Source of the DNA: Bacteroides congonensis
GTDB lineage: Bacteria > Bacteroidota > Bacteroidia > Bacteroidales > Bacteroidaceae
Assembly (NCBI RefSeq): GCF_900130125.1
Contig: NZ_FQXY01000011.1
Span: 310,001 to 374,000 of the forward strand
DNA length: 64,000 bases
Direction: 5' to 3'
Below are positions 52,269 to 60,810 of the stretch, piece after piece (positions within the stretch are counted from its first letter, which is position 1; every line of letters starts with the position of its first letter). The translations under genes and the position numbers were made by a program. The notes under the pieces were generated by a model. It worked only from the letters and a program-made list of their open reading frames with translations, searched no databases and was not told the origin of the DNA.

Positions 52269-53741
52269 CTATTTTTTAGGATATAAGTGATTCACCAAGC
52301 TATTCATATACATTTCCAAATTCGTATATTCCGGACTCAAAGTGTATTTTGCTCCGTCTGAAGGATCGTTAGGATTCAGATTATGTTTCTTTTCCCATTC
52401 GTCGGGGATACCGTCACCGTCTGAATCAGTCAAAGCCGGTTCTGATTTGTATTCAGGCCATCCGCCTACATCGGACGGCTGGTCGATCATTCCGTTCGTA
52501 CTTCCGTGCGAACCTTCATAGGTATAAGTTCCTTTGCGTGTCTCTTCTACGATACGTTGGTCTACGGCATCACGGCGATAGGAAGCGCCTGCAAACAGGA
52601 GAACATCCTTATAGGCTTTCTTTGCCGGTTGCAGGGAAGTGTGTTCGGCTATATCAAATGCTTTCCCGGATAATACTTCCTTTTCGGTTGCGAAGTCCTT
52701 TTTGATGACCAAGCCGTAAGAGTTGTCCCTGTTTACTTTGTAAAGGGCTTCTCTTTGCTTGTCCGTCAGTTTCGGGCAAGTAGGATCCATGTAATTGCCA
52801 TTGAAGTAGAATACGCCGTGAACACCTGCTTCATTGTTATTCTTGCCGTCGTCGGCATAAGCGGTGAACAGGCGTTTGAAAGAGCCTTTCGTTGTGCTGA
52901 AAGGGCCGGGCTTGTAGTAGTTGTTGATAAAGTTGTAAGATCCCCCTTCGCCGGCGTACGCTCCGTCGCTCCCGTAGTTGTATATCACGTTATTGAACAG
53001 TTCCACCTTCTCATTTTCCGGTTTTCCGGTGTAGCGGCTTCCGCAAAGGCGGGGAGTGCGGTTGGTATGATGGGCGAGCAGGTTATGATGGAAACTGGCA
53101 GGTTGTCCGCCCCAAATGCCACCGTAGCCGTGCGCTCCTTTCTCATGGATGGAGTTGGCGAGACTTTCGCTGATAAGGCACCATTGGAGAGTGAAGTTGC
53201 TGTTATCGTAGAAAGTGGCGCATTCGTCCGTACACCAACTCATGGAACAATGGTCAATGATGATGTTCTTGTGAGCTTTCGTTCCGTTCATGGCGTCGTC
53301 ACCTTTCTGCTTGATGTCTACTCCCATTCGTGAACGGATGAAGCGGACAATCACATTGTCTGCCTGAATGGAGAATGTATAATTTTTTAGGCAGATACCA
53401 TCTCCGGGAGCAGTTTGTCCGGCGATGGTTACATCACCGTTATTGACCCTTAGTGGTTTTTGAAGTTCAATGATTCCGCTTACGGCAAAAACGATGGTAC
53501 GTGGACCTTTCTTGCCGATAGCCCAGCGGAAAGTTCCTTCGGAACCGTCGTCGGCCAATGAGGTAACTGTGTAGACTGCGCCACCGGCTCCGCCGGTGGT
53601 ATACTTTCCGGCTCCGTCGGCACCAGGGAAAGCTGCTACTTTGCTACGGTCAGGAGTAGGGTGCTCGTTGTTCTGGCTATTTATAATCTGAGGAGATAGA
53701 AATAGGGTAATAAATAAGACCTTGAAGATATTCGTACTCAT
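52269..53741 (-). CDS. Secreted pectate lyase (PL1)
   Basis: The 490-residue protein has a signal peptide (1-22, cleaved near NSQ) and a right-handed beta helix with the PL1 motifs FPGADGAGKYTTGGAGG, VIVRFIRSRMGVD, IIIDHCSMSWCTDE and HHNLLAHHTNRTPRL (catalytic Arg and substrate-binding His). Calcium would be bound by acidic residues in the DHCSMSW region. The C-terminus carries DTDGDGIPDEWEKKHNLNPN, a calcium-binding TSP3/dockerin-like loop common in Bacteroides lyases. Unlike its two paralogues it has no lipobox, so it may be periplasmic. It is the last gene of the operon. Confidence 0.92.
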   Translation of the reverse strand: MSTNIFKVLFITLFLSPQIINSQNNEHPTPDRSKVAAFPGADGAGKYTTGGAGGAVYTVTSLADDGSEGTFRWAIGKKGPRTIVFAVSGIIELQKPLRVNNGDVTIAGQTAPGDGICLKNYTFSIQADNVIVRFIRSRMGVDIKQKGDDAMNGTKAHKNIIIDHCSMSWCTDECATFYDNSNFTLQWCLISESLANSIHEKGAHGYGGIWGGQPASFHHNLLAHHTNRTPRLCGSRYTGKPENEKVELFNNVIYNYGSDGAYAGEGGSYNFINNYYKPGPFSTTKGSFKRLFTAYADDGKNNNEAGVHGVFYFNGNYMDPTCPKLTDKQREALYKVNRDNSYGLVIKKDFATEKEVLSGKAFDIAEHTSLQPAKKAYKDVLLFAGASYRRDAVDQRIVEETRKGTYTYEGSHGSTNGMIDQPSDVGGWPEYKSEPALTDSDGDGIPDEWEKKHNLNPNDPSDGAKYTLSPEYTNLEMYMNSLVNHLYPKK

Positions 53742-53752
53742 TTTGTTATTAA

Positions 53753-55300
53753 TTAGTTATTGGTTGCCGGATACAATGCGTTGACTAAACTATTAAGATA
53801 TACTTCCAAATTTGTATACTTTTCATGAAGATCGCATCGGTTACCATCTTTTTTATCATTATAATTCAAACCATTCTTCTTTTCCCATTCATCAGGTATT
53901 CCGTCACCGTCGGTATCTTGTTGTGATGAACGGATTTCTACATATTCATTCCATCCTTCTGTATCGGCAGGAGTGTCTATCAGACCATACATTCCGCCAT
54001 TGGACCCTTTGTACGTGTAGTTGCCTTCTTTCACTTCTTTTACAATTCGTGCGTCTATCTTGTCCGGAATGTTAGAAGCACCGGCATATTTTAAAACGGC
54101 CTGATAAGCTTCGTTAGCAGGTTGGACAAAAGAATAATCCGCTAAAATATTAAAACGGGAAGAAACTAGCAACTTTTCGGCCGGAACTTTATATGCGTTA
54201 TCTTTTACATAGAAAGCTGTAGGGGAAGTATTATCATTGTTGGCATTCTCAATTTCTTTTAGCTGGCTGGTTGATAAATCATTTCGGGAAGAATCATATA
54301 TATTTCCGTTCAAGTAAAATCTTCCGTAAGTTCCTGCTTTTTGATTATTTGTCCCATCGTCTACATAAGCAGTGAAAATGCGGCAATGTACTTTTTCTGC
54401 AGCGTTTACAGGACCGGGTTTGTAGTAGTTGTTGATGATATTGTATGAGCCGCCTTGTGCTCCATAAGCTCCTTCGTTTGTCCAATTGTAGATGACATTA
54501 TTACATACATCTACTTTTTCCATATCTTCACGGTTGGAATAACGGCTTCCACAAAGTCGTGGAGTGCGGTTACTGTGATGGGCTATCAGATTGTGATGGA
54601 AAGTAGCCGGACTACCACCCCATATTCCTCCATAGCCGTGTGCTCCTTTCTCATGAATGGAGTTGGTAAGACTTTCGCTGATGATACACCATTGGAGAGT
54701 GAAATTGGTATTTCCATAAAATGATGCACATTCGTCGGTGCTCCAACTCATGGAACAATGATCTATAATGATGTTTTGCTTGCCCGGATAGCTAGACTGG
54801 AATCCGTTCATTGCGTCATCTCCTTTTTGTTGGATGTCTGCCCCCATCCGTGAACGAATAAAACGGATAATAACATTGTTTGCAGAAATATTAAGTGTAT
54901 AGTTCTTCAGGCAGATTCCTGTACCGGGTGCGGTTTGTCCGGCAATAGTGATGTTGTCGTTTTTAATAGATAATTTCTTTTTTAGTGGAATGACTCCACC
55001 TACAGCAAATACAATCGTTCTTGTTCCGCTTTTTTCTATCGCCCAGCGTAGTGTTCCTTCCGAGCCGTCATCTGTGAGCTTGGTAACTGTGTATACAGTA
55101 CCACCTGCGCCGCCGGTTGTGTATTTACCTGCTCCTTCGGCTCCCGGGAAAGCAGGAGTATATTGTCGGTCAGGGAGCTGGTTTTCAGACTGGCTGCTGT
55201 CAGGTTCCTGTTCGGACGGAAGAGGAGATGCTATGGGATCAGTATTTGAACAAGCTGTAATAAGAAGACTTAAAATAATTGTTGGTAATATTTTGTTCAT
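53753..55300 (-). CDS. Surface pectate lyase lipoprotein (PL1)
   Basis: The 515-residue lipoprotein has a signal with lipobox LITAC (Cys17) and an acidic linker (PLPSEQEPDSSQSEN). The beta-helix resembles the neighbouring lyase almost motif for motif: FPGAEGAGKYTTGGAGGTV, VIIRFIRSRMGADIQQ, DHCSMSWSTDECASFYG and HHNLIAHHSNRTPRL. It ends with DTDGDGIPDEWEKKNGLNYN. Lipid anchoring suggests that it cuts homogalacturonan at the cell surface. The start at 55300 is chosen over a frame extending to 55360 because it gives the lipobox. Confidence 0.92.
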   Translation of the reverse strand: MNKILPTIILSLLITACSNTDPIASPLPSEQEPDSSQSENQLPDRQYTPAFPGAEGAGKYTTGGAGGTVYTVTKLTDDGSEGTLRWAIEKSGTRTIVFAVGGVIPLKKKLSIKNDNITIAGQTAPGTGICLKNYTLNISANNVIIRFIRSRMGADIQQKGDDAMNGFQSSYPGKQNIIIDHCSMSWSTDECASFYGNTNFTLQWCIISESLTNSIHEKGAHGYGGIWGGSPATFHHNLIAHHSNRTPRLCGSRYSNREDMEKVDVCNNVIYNWTNEGAYGAQGGSYNIINNYYKPGPVNAAEKVHCRIFTAYVDDGTNNQKAGTYGRFYLNGNIYDSSRNDLSTSQLKEIENANNDNTSPTAFYVKDNAYKVPAEKLLVSSRFNILADYSFVQPANEAYQAVLKYAGASNIPDKIDARIVKEVKEGNYTYKGSNGGMYGLIDTPADTEGWNEYVEIRSSQQDTDGDGIPDEWEKKNGLNYNDKKDGNRCDLHEKYTNLEVYLNSLVNALYPATNN

Positions 55301-55331
55301 GGTATGATTATTATGAGAGTACTGTAAAATG

Positions 55332-55370
55332 AAAAGAGAATGTGGTAAATCTATAAACACATCCTCTTTT
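55332..55370 (-). terminator. Intra-operon hairpin between lyase genes
   Basis: On the minus strand AAAAGAG pairs with CTCTTTT (55332-55338 with 55364-55370) and ATGTG with CACAT, followed by a T-rich run. It lies in an 81-bp spacer and could partly terminate or protect the upstream message. Confidence 0.5.
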
Positions 55371-55381
55371 CATATTAATTG

Positions 55382-56995
55382 TTATTCAACCACATTACCA
55401 CCTTCTGTGCATTGATCCATAATATCCTTGACCAAACTATTCATATACATTTCGAGGTTGGAATATTTGCCGTGTATATCTATAGTGCGCATATTACCGT
55501 CTAAAGCATAATTAGGATCCAGACCATGAGCGATTTCCCATTCATCAGGAATGCCATCCCCATCGGTGTCGGTAATGTTACGTTTGGTATCTACAGTCAA
55601 TGCAGGGTAAGGATCATCTCCCCAAAATTGGCGTGGATCATTGATGTAGCCCGGCTTGTTGTCTGTAGGATTTCCATTGCTGTCAGTAGCCGATGTTTGG
55701 GTAGCTTCACCCTTATTGACATCATCTATAATCAGTTTGTCAACTGCATCACGATAGTTACAGGCTCCTACATACGATAATACTTTAGTATAGGCTACTT
55801 CTGCGCTATGGGTGGTCACACCGTTAGATTTGGTAACGGGAGTTTCTTTTTTGATTTTATCCTTGTTGTTATCCCATGAAAAGTCGTTACTTTTGTCTGA
55901 TTGTTGTTGAGCATAGACACCGTTTGTCCAGTTGTCTGTTGTAACGTCTTCATTACCGTTCATGAAATTACCGTCAATAAAGAATGTTCCCCATATTCCT
56001 TTGAAGGGTTCGAAATCCGCTCCGTTGTCATAGTCTTTAGCGTAGATACCTACTTTGGCAATGCGGTATTTAACTTTATCGGATGCTTTTGCCGTTGCAG
56101 GGCCTGGTTTGTAGTAGTTGTTTACAATGTTTACGTTTTGTGCTTCACCACCGTAGCATCCTTCACCTGCCCAATTGTAGAATACGTTGTTGCGGATATC
56201 TACTTTTTCATCTAATTTCAATGTAGTAGGACGAGGGCCAAGGCGTGGGACACGGCTTTCGCAATGGGCAATCATATTATGATGATAAGTAGCAAAACGA
56301 CCACCCCAGTTTCCACCGAATCCATGTGTTTTCACTTTTTCGCCTTCTTGTTTACCGGGAACTACACGCAGGGCTTGTGAAGCTAAACACCATTGTACAG
56401 TAGAATTCACCATACCATATACGGATAAACATTCATCTGTGCACCAACTGGTAGAGCAGTGGTCGATAATGACATTTTCTTTGTCACTGCCTCCTAAACC
56501 GTCACAATCAATGTCGACATTTCCCGGACGAAAACGGATAAAGCGTATAATAACATTATTTGAGTTTATTATAAATGGATAACCTGCGATACAAATACCC
56601 CCCGGAGATGTTTGTCCGGCAATGGTTAAATAATCGTTTGTTGTCTTTAGTTCGCTATTTAGATGGATGGTGCCAGCTACATCGAAGACAATTGTTCTTT
56701 TGTCTTTCTGCGAAACAGCCCAACGGAGTGTACCTTCTGTTCCGTCATCTGTCAATTTGGTTACGTGATAAACCGAACCGTCGCGTCCGCCTACTGTATT
56801 TTTTCCATGTCCTTCTGCACCAGGGAAAGCTAATAATTCACCGTAATCCAACTGGACAATAGTACCTTGTTCTACTTCATTAGGAAGTAGTGGTAATGTA
56901 TCATTTGTCATTTTAGGATCTATGTCAGCACAAGATACCATTAAAAAAGTACCTATTGCCAGATTTCCGCAAATTGAAAATATACTATCTTTCAT
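55382..56995 (-). CDS. Surface pectate lyase lipoprotein (PL1), divergent paralogue
   Basis: The 537-residue lipoprotein has lipobox LMVSC (Cys22). It keeps the lyase motifs FPGAEGHGKNTVGGRDG, VIIRFIRFRPGNVD, IIDHCSTSWCTDECLSVYG and HHNMIAHCESRVPRLGPRP, and ends DTDGDGIPDEWEIAHGLDPN. The replacement of the shared HTNRTPRLCGS by CESRVPRLGPR marks it as a separate lineage, possibly with different substrate preference (methylation or length). It is the first of the three lyase genes in transcription order. Confidence 0.9.
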   Translation of the reverse strand: MKDSIFSICGNLAIGTFLMVSCADIDPKMTNDTLPLLPNEVEQGTIVQLDYGELLAFPGAEGHGKNTVGGRDGSVYHVTKLTDDGTEGTLRWAVSQKDKRTIVFDVAGTIHLNSELKTTNDYLTIAGQTSPGGICIAGYPFIINSNNVIIRFIRFRPGNVDIDCDGLGGSDKENVIIDHCSTSWCTDECLSVYGMVNSTVQWCLASQALRVVPGKQEGEKVKTHGFGGNWGGRFATYHHNMIAHCESRVPRLGPRPTTLKLDEKVDIRNNVFYNWAGEGCYGGEAQNVNIVNNYYKPGPATAKASDKVKYRIAKVGIYAKDYDNGADFEPFKGIWGTFFIDGNFMNGNEDVTTDNWTNGVYAQQQSDKSNDFSWDNNKDKIKKETPVTKSNGVTTHSAEVAYTKVLSYVGACNYRDAVDKLIIDDVNKGEATQTSATDSNGNPTDNKPGYINDPRQFWGDDPYPALTVDTKRNITDTDGDGIPDEWEIAHGLDPNYALDGNMRTIDIHGKYSNLEMYMNSLVKDIMDQCTEGGNVVE

Positions 56996-57018
56996 GTTTT
57001 CTTAGATTAATTTGTTTA

Positions 57019-58830
57019 TTATTTATTCCAACGGGGATCACCGTATGCTTTGTATTTAGTGTCTTTCACTGTAAAGTCACCGTTTGAAGGTGCAGTGAAT
57101 AGTTCTAATGATGAAAGTTCGATTTGTTCTCCTAACAGACTTTTCGTGTATGAGCAGTCTGTTGTATAATAAGAGTTGCTAATCTGCGGGGAGCCATTTG
57201 CTTTATAACCAGTTGTTGTATTAATTACATTTCCCATCAGTACATTAGAAACTGAGAGAGTGCAAGAAGTAGCGTCAATCGTAGCATTTTTATCGGTGAA
57301 TCCATAGAATGTACATTGATTAATAGCAATCTCTCCTGGTACAGAGAATCTCATGAGACGGGCTCCTAAACCATTTATTGTAGATTTCTCAATTGTTATT
57401 TTGCTAAAATGACCTGTAGCTTCGCTTACATTGATTTCTACAACACCATAAGAACCAATTCTTTGAAGGATACAGTCGCTTATTGTAATGTTTCCGATTA
57501 TGGAATTGGCTCCACTTTTTTGTAGACGAATTACACCACGGATGTCGTGGATATTGCATTTTTTGATAATCAAACTTTCTATTTCACGTTGTGAATCTCC
57601 GTTCAGAATATAGCCGTTATTAGTGTTTTCATAAGTGCAGTCCAAATTATAGAACTCAATTTTAGATATTTTGACTCCTGAATTCAGACCTATTCCTTCT
57701 ACTTTCATTCTAGCGGGAGTCTCGCCTCTGCTGAATACCGTCAATGAAGTGATGTTCTCTGAAATTTTAGTGCTACTTTCTACCTCAATATCTCCTATGA
57801 TTTCAAGTGCTACATCGCCGCTACCGTTGGTTATTGCATTTTCAAAATCAATTCCAGAATTGATTTGTACTGCATTTTCCGGAGCTTTATATTCTGTTTC
57901 AAAAGTTACATAACCGACAATTGCTCCATTTTTAATGGCGGAGAATGTATAGGTGGTGCTGCTGTTCAAATTTGAAGCAGTGAATGTAGTAGCCGAACCA
58001 GTCGGGAAAGCTTCTGCGCCATCTGCCGTCGGACTTTCACCCGGAATAAGCGTATATGCATCTGCGGCTTCTACCCATGAGAATGTAGCACTATTATGAG
58101 TGAGTTCATCTACTGTGACCTCAATCATTTCACCTTGTGCTGTTGTTACTTTAATAGTACCACGAATAATGTCGTTGTTCAGCAATTCAATGGTATATTC
58201 TGTAAGAGATGACAAACCTTCAAAAAGGAATGAACAAGCCTCTTTGTCAGCTTCTTCCAAAATAAAGGTTTCTTCGTATGGAGCAGAGGCACTGTTTGAG
58301 CTGATGTGTAATGCTGTTACGTTACACCCTTCCATCCAAGAGACACGAATAGATTCTTTGGTTATATCTCCTGCATCCTCAGTCGGTATTTCTAATAATT
58401 GCTCTTTTGTGGTTTTAACGGATTTTTCTGCGTAAACCCAATAGGATTCCTTATTTGAACCTATTGCTTTGATACGAGCATAGTAGTTCGTTTCCGGAAG
58501 TAATTCCTTAACCGTTAACGGACTTGATATTTTTTCTCCATCATTGCCGAAAATTTGACTTCCGGCAGCTTCTCCCAATGCAATATCATTTGACAATGGT
58601 TCGGTACTGATTTCTAATACGTATCCTTGTGCGTCTTTTACGCCTTTCCACGTAATCTCGATTTGGGCAATCTCGTCATCGGCTGTCAGGCTGAAATCGC
58701 TTTGTGTCGGGCCGAACAGTCGGTTGGCTTCTATAACCTCCCAATCATTGCCATCAGTACATGATGTGGAGAGGAATATAGTCAGGAGTAAACAGGTTCC
58801 TGCGCTAATGATATATTTTAAGTTTTTCAT
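57019..58830 (-). CDS. Surface lipoprotein with Fn3 and beta-helix domains (SGBP-like)
   Basis: The 603-residue protein has lipobox STSC (Cys24) and an N-terminus of Fn3-like domains (about 40-330, motif LTADDEIAQIEITWKG then PETNYYARIKAIG). The C-terminal half is a beta-helix resembling DUF4957/DUF5123 regions (VALEIIGDIEVESSTKI, ITISDCILQRIGSYGVV). It has no catalytic motifs. Its position just after susD matches a surface glycan-binding protein that presents pectin to the SusCD complex. It is followed by the lyases on the same transcript. Confidence 0.78.
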   Translation of the reverse strand: MKNLKYIISAGTCLLLTIFLSTSCTDGNDWEVIEANRLFGPTQSDFSLTADDEIAQIEITWKGVKDAQGYVLEISTEPLSNDIALGEAAGSQIFGNDGEKISSPLTVKELLPETNYYARIKAIGSNKESYWVYAEKSVKTTKEQLLEIPTEDAGDITKESIRVSWMEGCNVTALHISSNSASAPYEETFILEEADKEACSFLFEGLSSLTEYTIELLNNDIIRGTIKVTTAQGEMIEVTVDELTHNSATFSWVEAADAYTLIPGESPTADGAEAFPTGSATTFTASNLNSSTTYTFSAIKNGAIVGYVTFETEYKAPENAVQINSGIDFENAITNGSGDVALEIIGDIEVESSTKISENITSLTVFSRGETPARMKVEGIGLNSGVKISKIEFYNLDCTYENTNNGYILNGDSQREIESLIIKKCNIHDIRGVIRLQKSGANSIIGNITISDCILQRIGSYGVVEINVSEATGHFSKITIEKSTINGLGARLMRFSVPGEIAINQCTFYGFTDKNATIDATSCTLSVSNVLMGNVINTTTGYKANGSPQISNSYYTTDCSYTKSLLGEQIELSSLELFTAPSNGDFTVKDTKYKAYGDPRWNK

Positions 58831-58845
58831 ATGTTCTTTCCTTTT

Positions 58846-60789
58846 TTAGTTATATCCATAGGAGTTTTTCAAAGTGCCGTTTGATGTAGATATGGTTCTT
58901 GAATAAAGCGGCAACAGATAACGATTCTTTACCGGTGTATTCAACCCGCTACTGATAGAGGGCAGATTAGTATCTTTTTGTTTGGTGTCTATTTTACCAA
59001 AACTGTCTTTGTTGGCTTCGTAAGCTTTTGTATCTGCCGGTGTTTCATACCAGGTAATCGAAGACTGGTCGATTTCTTTATAAGCCTTATCACTGTTTTT
59101 CTTATAATTGAAGTAAATCTTTTGCGGCCACTTGGTTCCTGTTCCATCATCATTTCCGATGTGGGCTTCATAAGTTGATTTAAATTCATCAATCTTGTCA
59201 CTTAACAGGTTCCAACGAATCAAGTCGAATTTGCGGACTCCTTCACCTGCCAGTTCCCAAGCATTCTCTTGTACGATAGCTTCAAAGAAACCTTTATCGG
59301 CAATCAGTTGATTTAGTTTTGTTGCTGCTGCGTTTCGGTCGGTAAAGGCTCTTTGATGTACTTGCAGTAGAGCGTCATAAGCAGATAACGTACAATTCTT
59401 TCCGTCTAAATCTGTTCCGTATGCAGTCTGGGTTTTATGTAACTCGTTGACTACTTCTGCATACATTAATAATACGTATGCATAACGCATCTTTACTACA
59501 TTGATTCCGGAACTGATTTTAGCTTTTTCATCACCGGCCAGCACCGCTTCCAACCAAGTTGGGTTACCTGCCATCTTACGATAATCCCATTTTCCACAGT
59601 AGATACCGAAAGGGGCATTTCCTAACATTGCTTCTGTGTATGAACTTTTGTTCTCTAACTGATAAGTGGCACAAGTTAAGTCACGGCGTGTGTCGTCTCT
59701 GTCAAAAGAATAAAAATAGGGAGCTGTTAGTTTTAGAGTACCGGTAGAATTTCCTTTCTTGCCATAATCGGGAGTAGGACCATTTACGCGGAAACCTACA
59801 GTATATCCTAATTCCCCGCTTTTATTAATACCCATTGGAATCTCAAATAAATTTTCCGGTGTACTGGTTTGTAAATTTCCCACATTCATGTCCAGCCAAT
59901 ATTGCTCAGGAGTACTTGTCAATGCATGTTTTCCGCTATTGATAATAGTAGATAAATGCTTCTCTGCCAATTCGTACATCTTCTTTCTGGTTTCATCGTC
60001 ACAACGTTGCGTAGGATAGTTGTCATCCGAATTTTTTGTAGCAGTAATATAGCCCTCTTTAGCAGACTCACGGATAAACCAGCCGGCACGTGTTAATGCT
60101 ATATTGGCTAACAGACCATGTGCATAACCGCGTGTGACATGTTCTGTTGTCTGTTCGCCGGCCCAAGGCAGGTCAGGAATAGATTCTTCCAGATCCGCAA
60201 TCAAGTTTTCCATAATAACATCCCGATCCGTTTTTCCTAAATAAGCATTACTCAGGTCGGATTTGGAGATTTCTACTTTATAAGGTACGTCTCCAAACAA
60301 GCGGATCAAGTCTAGGTAAATCATTGCGCGTAATGTCTTGGCTTCTGCTCTGAAACGTAGCATGGTAGCTCTTGATTCATTTCCCTCTTCAATAAGGGAA
60401 CTATTGTCCACTCCGTTTATTACTAGGTTGGCATCTTCTATTACTCCGTACATATTATTCCATACGGTTTCCAAATCTGCAAATCCGGGAGAAGCATTGT
60501 AATTGAACACACCACGTTGATGAGTTGTGTTTTGAGCATCGCTCCCCAGTCCGTCTATTAATTCGCAGTCGGTGTTTAGTCCGGCTTGAATAGGCATGAA
60601 CTGAGAATAGGTTTTGTCTTGCGTCAGTCCGCCGTATACTTTATTCAACGTAAGTTCTGTGTAGTATTCGTTGTTGAATACCACTTTGTCGTTCATCTCA
60701 GAAGGAGATGACTGGTCAAGGAAATCGGAACATGCAGTCAAAGACAACAGTCCGGTAGCCAAAAATACAGATTTATATATATGTTTCAT
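58846..60789 (-). CDS. SusD/RagB family outer membrane lipoprotein
   Basis: The 647-residue lipoprotein has lipobox LTAC (Cys20) followed by SDFLDQSSPSEMND, the usual start of SusD proteins. It contains TPR-like helices with LRAMIYLDLIRLFGDVPY and the C-terminal region VRKFDLIRWNLLSDKIDEF. SusD caps the SusC transporter and binds the glycan at the surface. It follows susC at 21 bp and precedes the Fn3/beta-helix lipoprotein at 15 bp. It is longer than the SusD prototype. Confidence 0.95.
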   Translation of the reverse strand: MKHIYKSVFLATGLLSLTACSDFLDQSSPSEMNDKVVFNNEYYTELTLNKVYGGLTQDKTYSQFMPIQAGLNTDCELIDGLGSDAQNTTHQRGVFNYNASPGFADLETVWNNMYGVIEDANLVINGVDNSSLIEEGNESRATMLRFRAEAKTLRAMIYLDLIRLFGDVPYKVEISKSDLSNAYLGKTDRDVIMENLIADLEESIPDLPWAGEQTTEHVTRGYAHGLLANIALTRAGWFIRESAKEGYITATKNSDDNYPTQRCDDETRKKMYELAEKHLSTIINSGKHALTSTPEQYWLDMNVGNLQTSTPENLFEIPMGINKSGELGYTVGFRVNGPTPDYGKKGNSTGTLKLTAPYFYSFDRDDTRRDLTCATYQLENKSSYTEAMLGNAPFGIYCGKWDYRKMAGNPTWLEAVLAGDEKAKISSGINVVKMRYAYVLLMYAEVVNELHKTQTAYGTDLDGKNCTLSAYDALLQVHQRAFTDRNAAATKLNQLIADKGFFEAIVQENAWELAGEGVRKFDLIRWNLLSDKIDEFKSTYEAHIGNDDGTGTKWPQKIYFNYKKNSDKAYKEIDQSSITWYETPADTKAYEANKDSFGKIDTKQKDTNLPSISSGLNTPVKNRYLLPLYSRTISTSNGTLKNSYGYN

Positions 60790-60810
60790 AAATTCGTTAA
60801 TTTGATTTAG

